NCBI GenBank assembly: GCA_040752355.1
Contig: JBFMHE010000008.1
Coordinates: 62,001 to 126,000 of the forward strand
From: Nitrospirota bacterium
GTDB lineage: Bacteria > Nitrospirota > Thermodesulfovibrionia > Thermodesulfovibrionales > Dissulfurispiraceae
Direction of reading: 5' to 3'
Length of the DNA: 64,000 nucleotides
In this document: positions 59,099 through 64,000 of the stretch, piece by piece
Layout of the letters: every line of letters begins with the position of its first letter
Position numbering within the stretch: position 1 is the first letter of the stretch
Position numbers and translations under genes: made by a program
Notes under the pieces: generated by a model
Seen by the model: only the letters and a program-made list of their open reading frames with translations
What the model was told of the DNA's origin: nothing
Database searches by the model: none

Positions 59099-60112
59099 GT
59101 GAGGCAGTCATACAGCTTCAGTACCGATCGGCAGCTGCGCATTGCCGAGTGGAACGATGATATCGCTGAGTTTACGGGAAGACCGCCGCTGACGGTCATG
59201 GGAAAGCAGTATCACGAGGTGCTCCCGCGGCTCTTCGTCGGCGACGTCGATGCCGTAGCGCTCTCGATGACGAGGAGCGAGGAGATCGTCCTCGAGGGAT
59301 ACGGCTTCGCCTGCCTGCACGGCAGGATCGATGCGGACGTGCGCATCCTTCCGCTCCCCGGCGACCGCGGCGGCATCGACCGGGTGCGGATCGACTTCTC
59401 GCCTCACTCGACCTGCCTGATGGCGATCAAGTTCCAGAACCTGCAGCGGCTTATCGATATCGGAAAGATCGCGTCGACGCTGGCCCATGGAGTGCGGAAC
59501 CCGCTGAACGCCATAAAGGGAGCGGTGGTCCACCTCCGGCAGAAGTATGCCGACGAGCCGACTCTCATCGAGTTCACCAAGATCATGGAGGACGAGATCC
59601 AGCGGCTCGACCATTTCATCTCCTCGTTCCTGAGCGCCACCCCTGCGCGGCCGGGCCCCTCCGAAGAGGACATCAACGCGCTGCTGAAGAAGATAGAGGT
59701 CTTCACCTCGATGCAGACCCATGCCTACCGCATCGAGACGACCTTCGAGTACGGGAAGGCGCCGCTGCTGCAGGTCGATCCGTTCCAGTTCGAGCAGGCC
59801 ATTCTCAACATCATCAACAACGCCATCGAAGCGATGCCTTCCGGAGGACGGCTCACCATACGGACGGGGAGGGAGCAGCGGTCGGCTGCCGATGTCGCCG
59901 TTGTCGAGATCGCGGATACCGGCCCCGGCATTGCCGAAGAGGGCATCAGCGGGATCACGGCGCCGCTCGGGCAGAGAGGCAGGGGGTTCGGCCTGTTCAT
60001 CGCCCGTGAGATCGTGCAGTATTACAACGGCCAGCTCGCGATCGAGAGCAAGAAGGACCGGGGGACGACAGTGCGCCTCTATTTCCCGGTGCATATACCG
60101 GGAGGCGGGTGA
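59099..60112 (+). CDS. NtrB-type cytoplasmic sensor histidine kinase
   Basis: 337 residues from GTG 59099, behind AAAGGGAGGAC. Soluble, with a PAS-like sensor at about 1-100 (LRIAEWNDDIAEFTGRPPLT; KQYHEVLPRLFVGD). H-box LAHGVRNPLNAIKGAVVHLR near residue 130, N-box ILNIINNAIEAMPSGGRL and G-boxes ADTGPGIAEEG and GRGFGLFIAREIVQYYNGQL. The gene overlaps the next one (TGATG), which encodes a sigma-54 activator, so the two form a cognate NtrB/NtrC-like system. The signal is unknown. Confidence 0.93.
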   Translation: MRQSYSFSTDRQLRIAEWNDDIAEFTGRPPLTVMGKQYHEVLPRLFVGDVDAVALSMTRSEEIVLEGYGFACLHGRIDADVRILPLPGDRGGIDRVRIDFSPHSTCLMAIKFQNLQRLIDIGKIASTLAHGVRNPLNAIKGAVVHLRQKYADEPTLIEFTKIMEDEIQRLDHFISSFLSATPARPGPSEEDINALLKKIEVFTSMQTHAYRIETTFEYGKAPLLQVDPFQFEQAILNIINNAIEAMPSGGRLTIRTGREQRSAADVAVVEIADTGPGIAEEGISGITAPLGQRGRGFGLFIAREIVQYYNGQLAIESKKDRGTTVRLYFPVHIPGGG

Positions 60113-61494
60113 TGCACGCGGCTGTGGCGAATCCCGCCGCTGCAAGGGGAAAGGTGCTCATTGTCGACGATGAGCCCAATGCGGTGCGGGTGCTGGCGGC
60201 GATACTCGGGGAGGAAGGCTATTCGGTGTTCGAGGCGCACAACGGCGGGGCAGCCGTCGCCCTCATGAACAAAGAGGAGGTGGATGCCGTCATCACCGAT
60301 ATGAAGATGCCCGGCATGGACGGCATGCAGTTTTTCGATCACGCGTCGGAGCACCACCCCGATGTCCCCTTCATCTTCCTCACCGCCTACGGCACCATCG
60401 AGTCGGCGGTCAGTACGGTTACCCACGGCGCCTTCTACTACTTCATCAAGCCCCCCGACTATCTGAAGCTGAAGGGTATCCTCGCCAAGGCGGTAGAGCA
60501 GCATCGCCTCAAGAGGGAGCTCGAGGCGCTCAGGAAGCAGCTTTCCGCCGGGGAGAATCCCCACCGCATCATCAGCAACGCCCCGGCGATGCTGATGATA
60601 CTCGAGACTATCAAGGCCATAAAGGACTCGGCGAGCAGCGTCCTCGTCTGCGGGGAGACCGGCACCGGCAAAGAGCTGATCTCCCGCTCGCTGCACTTCA
60701 GCAGTACGCGGCGCGACAGGCCCTTCGTTGCGGTCAACTGCGCCGCGATCCCGAAGGAGCTGCTCGAGTCCGAGCTGTTCGGCTACGAGAAAGGCGCCTT
60801 CTCCGGCGCCTTTGCCAGGAGAATAGGGAAGTTCGAAGAGGCATCCGGAGGCTCGATCTTCCTGGACGAGCTCGGGGAGCTCGATCTCTCGCTCCAGGCG
60901 AAGCTGCTCCGGGTGCTCCAGGAGAAGGAGATCGAGCGGCTCGGCAGCAACCGGAAGCTCAAGGTGGACTTCAGGCTCATCTCCTCGACGAACCGCGACC
61001 TCGAGAAAGAGGTGCGCGCAGGCACGTTCAGAGAGGATCTCTTCTACCGGATCAACGTGATGCAGATCGAGGTCCCGCCGCTGAGGGAGCGAAAGGACGA
61101 TATCCCCCTGCTTGCAACCGAATTCGCCAACGAGTTCTGCATCAGGGAGAATAAGGTGCTGAGCATCGCGGACGAGGTGATGCGCATCTTCGAGAGCTAT
61201 TCGTGGCCCGGGAACATACGGCAGCTCAAGAACGTGGTCGAGCGCGCGGTGGTGCTCGCGAAGGGAGACCGGATCACCCCGAGGGAGCTGCCCCAGGAGC
61301 TGCTCTCCCACCGGAGAGGGGTCGAGTCGCTCACCGCGCTCCAGACGCTGAAACAGCTCGAAGTCCATGCCATAAAGGACGCGCTCCGACGGTGCAACGG
61401 AAACAAGTCGAAGGCCGCGCGGGTGCTCGGCATCTCGCGAAAGGCCTTTTACAAGCGGCTGAAAGAATTCCATCTCGCCGAGAGTAACAACTAA
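60112..61494 (+). CDS. NtrC-family sigma-54-dependent response regulator
   Basis: 460 residues from ATG 60112. Receiver about 15-130 (VLIVDDEPNAVRVLAAILGE, phospho-Asp in AVITDMKMPGMDGMQ), AAA+ domain about 155-390 with Walker A GETGTGKE, the sigma-54 contact loop GAFSGA (serine replacing the common threonine), Walker B GGSIFLDELGELD and R-finger region, and a Fis-type HTH at the end (NKSKAARVLGISRKAFYKRL). It should activate sigma-54 promoters. Five such promoters exist in this window, including those of both PEP-CTERM genes, so it is one candidate for the factor acting on the paired operator boxes. Confidence 0.95.
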   Translation: MHAAVANPAAARGKVLIVDDEPNAVRVLAAILGEEGYSVFEAHNGGAAVALMNKEEVDAVITDMKMPGMDGMQFFDHASEHHPDVPFIFLTAYGTIESAVSTVTHGAFYYFIKPPDYLKLKGILAKAVEQHRLKRELEALRKQLSAGENPHRIISNAPAMLMILETIKAIKDSASSVLVCGETGTGKELISRSLHFSSTRRDRPFVAVNCAAIPKELLESELFGYEKGAFSGAFARRIGKFEEASGGSIFLDELGELDLSLQAKLLRVLQEKEIERLGSNRKLKVDFRLISSTNRDLEKEVRAGTFREDLFYRINVMQIEVPPLRERKDDIPLLATEFANEFCIRENKVLSIADEVMRIFESYSWPGNIRQLKNVVERAVVLAKGDRITPRELPQELLSHRRGVESLTALQTLKQLEVHAIKDALRRCNGNKSKAARVLGISRKAFYKRLKEFHLAESNN

Positions 61495-61722
61495 GCTGTA
61501 TCCCTTGGACACACTCCCTCCCGCTTCTGTCCCCGCAGCGCCGTAAAGTGTAGTATTTGGATACACTCTGCACTGCAAACCTTACCGACGGTCCGCCGTT
61601 GCTGTTTCCCCCGGATACAGGCGCCGCCTCCCCGCCGCCGCTTGTGCACATCGGTATCCCTGATTTCCCGCGCAAAAGACCTCGTGCATCCGGGCATCAA
61701 ACTTGCTTCGTTCGTACTAGTC

Positions 61723-62103
61723 ATGCGGGAGAAAAAAATATTGATCATCGACGAAGTGGGGTTCTCCCGCATCTGTGCGGCGATCCTCGAATTCGAGGGA
61801 TACGGCATAGAGACGGTCGGCAGCGATGCTCGTCCGCCGCTCGTATTCGACGCCGAGAAGTACGGGCTCGTCATTACGAGCTATCCCTACGGCGCGCTCC
61901 TGTTCGATGAAATAAAGAGGAAGAACATCGCCACCATCATACTCTCGGACCACATCAATGGCGAGCTCATCGGCATCCTCGAGGGCTTCACCAATTCGTA
62001 CTGCATGATAAAGCCGCTCGACTACCAGAAGTTCCGCGCCCTCGTGCAGCAGGCGATGAGCGGCGACTTCAGCAATGTCCAGGGAGGATACAACATTGTA
62101 TAA
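61723..62103 (+). CDS. Receiver-like (degenerate response regulator) protein
   Basis: 126 residues from ATG 61723 (no ribosome site visible; a longer in-frame start at 61642 is possible). It has the alternating beta/alpha plan of a receiver: KILIIDEVGFSRICAAILEF, KYGLVITSYPYGALLFDEIK and IKPLDYQKFRALVQQAM with the lysine. The expected phospho-acceptor aspartate is replaced (LVITSYP), so it may be a pseudo-receiver. Its 3' end overlaps the start of the PrsT-like gene. Confidence 0.65.
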   Translation: MREKKILIIDEVGFSRICAAILEFEGYGIETVGSDARPPLVFDAEKYGLVITSYPYGALLFDEIKRKNIATIILSDHINGELIGILEGFTNSYCMIKPLDYQKFRALVQQAMSGDFSNVQGGYNIV

Positions 62104-64000
62104 CGGTTCGAGAGCAGCAGCGGCGTGCGTCGTCGTGCTCCTCCTCGTCATCTCGTGCACCGGGGCCCCCCCGAAGACGAAGCAGGAGCTCCTGAAGGAG
62201 GGCAGCGCGCTGCTGCAGGCGGACAACCCGCGCGGGGCCATCGTCCTCTTCAAGAACGCCCTCGAGGAGGATCAGAATTTCTTCGAGGCCCGCTTTCAGC
62301 TCGCCCGGGCATACTACCGGCTCGGCAGCTTCGACGCCGCAGAAAAGGAGCTGCAGAAGGTGCTGCGGCAGAGCCCTTCGCTCAAGGAGGCGCGCAAGGA
62401 GCTCGCCCGCGTATACCTCCAGAAGTCCCGGCCCGATGAGGCGCTCCGGCAGGTCGCCGACGCCGGCGGCGATGCCGATTCCCTCGAGATCGCCGGCTGG
62501 GCCCATGCGCTGAAGGGGAACCATGGACAGGCGGTAACGCTTTTGACGGAGGCCATGGCGCTCGATGACGGGAGGACGACGGCGCAGCTCACCCTTGCGC
62601 GGGTCTACCTGAAGATGGGGAAGCTCCCCGACGCGCAGGCGGAGGTCTCCTCGCTGCTCGAAAAGGACCCCTCCCACCAGAACGCCCTCTTCCTGCTCGC
62701 CGAGGTCCAGCTGCGCGCCGGCGATGCGGAGGCGGCGCTCAAGACCTATGACGAGCTGATACGGCGGCATCCCGATGCTGTCGAGGCCTCGTTCAAGAAG
62801 GGCGTTCTGCTCATGGAAAAGAGGCGCTACGACGATGCCCTTGCCCTGGCAGAGCGGCTCGTCACCTCGCACCCCAAGAGCTCCCGGGGGTACGAGTTGA
62901 AGGGCATGGCGCTCTACTACCGGAAGAGCTTCAGCGACGCGGTTACCGTCCTCCAGAAGTCGCTCTCCATGATGCCGTCGCCGGGAGGATACTACTTCCT
63001 CGGCCTCAGCCACTACTACCGCAAGGAGCTCGAGCAGGCGATGAGCCAGATGCAGCGCGCCCTCGACCTCAATCCCTCGTTCGTGCAGGCGCGCATCATG
63101 CTCTCGCTCATCTTCCTCCAGCAGCGGCGGACGGACGACGCCATCATCGAGGTGAAGAGGGCGCTCGAGCTCGACCGGGACAATGCCTTTGCCCAGAGCA
63201 TCCTCGGGAGCGCCTGCCTGGCGAACGGCGATTACGACAGGGGCATGGAGGCGCTGAACAGGGCGATCGCGCTCGATCCGACACTCGCCGAGGCCCACCT
63301 GAAGAAGGGCGTATTCCACCTGAGCAAAGGACGGTTCAGGGAAGCGGAGGCTGACCTCAGGTCCGCCGTGCAGGCGAGCCCGGGGATGCTCAATACGCGG
63401 CTCATGCTGGTCTCCTATTATATGCGGGTAAAGGAGTACGGCAAGGCGGTCAGGACCATACGGGAGGGCCTGAGCAACGGAACAGACCGCGCCCCCGATG
63501 CGGTGCTGTACAACTATATGGCCGCAGCGCTCCTGGCGGAGCGGAAGGACGCGGAAGCGCTGAAGTACCTGCACAAAGCGAAGGAGGCGAACCCCGACTA
63601 CCTCGCCCCGTATTTCAATATCGCTGCATTCCATATCGCGAAGGGCGACCACGGCAAGGCGATCGATGAATACCGGGCCCTCATCGGGAGAGCCCCGTCG
63701 AACGCCAGGGCCCTGACCGGCATGGCCCGGGCGCTCGAATCCAGGGGCCGCGATGCGGAGGCGCTCACCTATTACCAGCGGGCGAAGGAGACGAGAGATC
63801 CCGAGGGGTTTATCGAGCTCGCGCACTACCATGCCCGGAAGAGGCAGGTCGGCAGGGCGGTCGCGGTCCTGGACGAGGCGGCGAGGACCGTCCCGCAGAC
63901 GGCGTGGCACGGACATCCCGACCTCGCCCTGCTCAAGGGACGGGTCTATCTCGACGCACAGCAGTACCGCGAGGCGCTGCAGCAGTTCGAAAAGCTCGAA
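62096..64000 (+). CDS. prsT: PrsT-like TPR lipoprotein of PEP-CTERM/exosortase system (partial)
   Basis: 635 codons to the right edge, from TTG 62096 (AGGGAGGATA upstream), overlapping the receiver-like gene by 8 bp. A lipoprotein signal (VVVLLLVISCTGAPPKTKQE) is followed by about fifteen tetratricopeptide repeats (for example NPRGAIVLFKNALEEDQNFF; YRLGSFDAAEKELQKVLRQS; GDYDRGMEALNRAIALDPTL). This is the organisation of PrsT, found beside exosortase and polysaccharide export genes in PEP-CTERM systems. It would help assemble or export the extracellular matrix. The gene continues beyond the window; identity as PrsT is inferred from layout and from two PEP-CTERM genes in the window. Confidence 0.78.
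   Translation, partial: MYNGSRAAAACVVVLLLVISCTGAPPKTKQELLKEGSALLQADNPRGAIVLFKNALEEDQNFFEARFQLARAYYRLGSFDAAEKELQKVLRQSPSLKEARKELARVYLQKSRPDEALRQVADAGGDADSLEIAGWAHALKGNHGQAVTLLTEAMALDDGRTTAQLTLARVYLKMGKLPDAQAEVSSLLEKDPSHQNALFLLAEVQLRAGDAEAALKTYDELIRRHPDAVEASFKKGVLLMEKRRYDDALALAERLVTSHPKSSRGYELKGMALYYRKSFSDAVTVLQKSLSMMPSPGGYYFLGLSHYYRKELEQAMSQMQRALDLNPSFVQARIMLSLIFLQQRRTDDAIIEVKRALELDRDNAFAQSILGSACLANGDYDRGMEALNRAIALDPTLAEAHLKKGVFHLSKGRFREAEADLRSAVQASPGMLNTRLMLVSYYMRVKEYGKAVRTIREGLSNGTDRAPDAVLYNYMAAALLAERKDAEALKYLHKAKEANPDYLAPYFNIAAFHIAKGDHGKAIDEYRALIGRAPSNARALTGMARALESRGRDAEALTYYQRAKETRDPEGFIELAHYHARKRQVGRAVAVLDEAARTVPQTAWHGHPDLALLKGRVYLDAQQYREALQQFEKLE

Noticed and set aside
61551-61570. Sigma-54 promoter before the receiver-like gene
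   Set aside because: TTGGATACACTCTGC has GG and GC nine bases apart rather than ten and lacks TTGC at -12.
62069-63916. 615-codon open frame antisense to the prsT-like gene
   Set aside because: Shadow of the TPR gene on the plus strand, rich in arginine, leucine and valine; no motif or start signal.

Overview
The window looks like the chromosome of a Gram-negative, probably anaerobic, nitrogen-fixing bacterium. Clues are a fused nifEN gene with nifX, nifI1, nifI2 and the nif ferredoxin; small triheme c7-type cytochromes; PEP-CTERM proteins with a PrsT-like TPR lipoprotein; DUF3786 and DUF6125 proteins; abundant two-component and c-di-GMP proteins; and several sigma-54 promoters. Nitrospirota (Thermodesulfovibrionia-like) or Desulfobacterota would fit. 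This is inferred from gene content only, since no rRNA gene is present.

Positions 1-17.2 kb hold a prophage with a Mu-like head module and a long flexible (siphovirus-type) tail. Portal, terminase and small accessory genes run leftward from about 3.9 kb. Protease/scaffold, decoration protein, capsid, DUF1320, holin, lysozyme, DUF1834, tail tube, tail assembly chaperone (with a convincing -1 frameshift site), tape measure, tail tip and a carbohydrate-binding fibre run rightward. A strongly folded non-coding transcript candidate lies at 16.84-16.98 kb. The right border is not certain; a tandem 22-bp repeat at 18.55 kb is a candidate end site, with a receiver-only response regulator and a RadC-like gene between.

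18.6-26.7 kb is a housekeeping stretch: a PEP-CTERM protein with its own sigma-54 promoter, tRNA-Arg, a DUF6125 protein, a 168-bp inverted-repeat element, RluD-type pseudouridine synthase, gatA-gatB and two duplicate cytochromes c7. 26.7-32.7 kb holds ilvE, then nifEN-nifX-nifI1-nifI2-fdxB, interrupted by short repeats. 32.7-41.2 kb holds a second PEP-CTERM protein, GAPDH, two PRC-barrel proteins and a two-gene membrane glycosyltransferase operon. 41.4-64 kb is rich in signalling genes (REC-PAS-GGDEF-EAL, HAMP histidine kinase, PAS-GAF-HD-GYP, NtrB/NtrC-like pair), plus paired OmpA-like lipoproteins, mutS2, ferritin-like proteins, an Hsp20, fxsA, glmS and, at the right edge, the start of a prsT-like gene that suggests an exosortase locus continues outside the window.

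Two signals stand out. (1) Both PEP-CTERM genes and the GtrA-GT2 glycan operon have a perfect GG-N10-GC sigma-54 promoter preceded by a pair of related operator boxes (GTCG-N5/6-CTT(A/G)...), which defines a probable PrsR-type regulon linking surface proteins to glycan synthesis. (2) Two intergenic elements 21 kb apart (about 32.55-32.70 kb and 53.85-54.05 kb) share an identical 42-nt core and other short blocks, but their stems have different, mostly complementary sequences. That is conserved loops in covarying stems, the mark of an uncharacterised structured RNA or ssDNA element.
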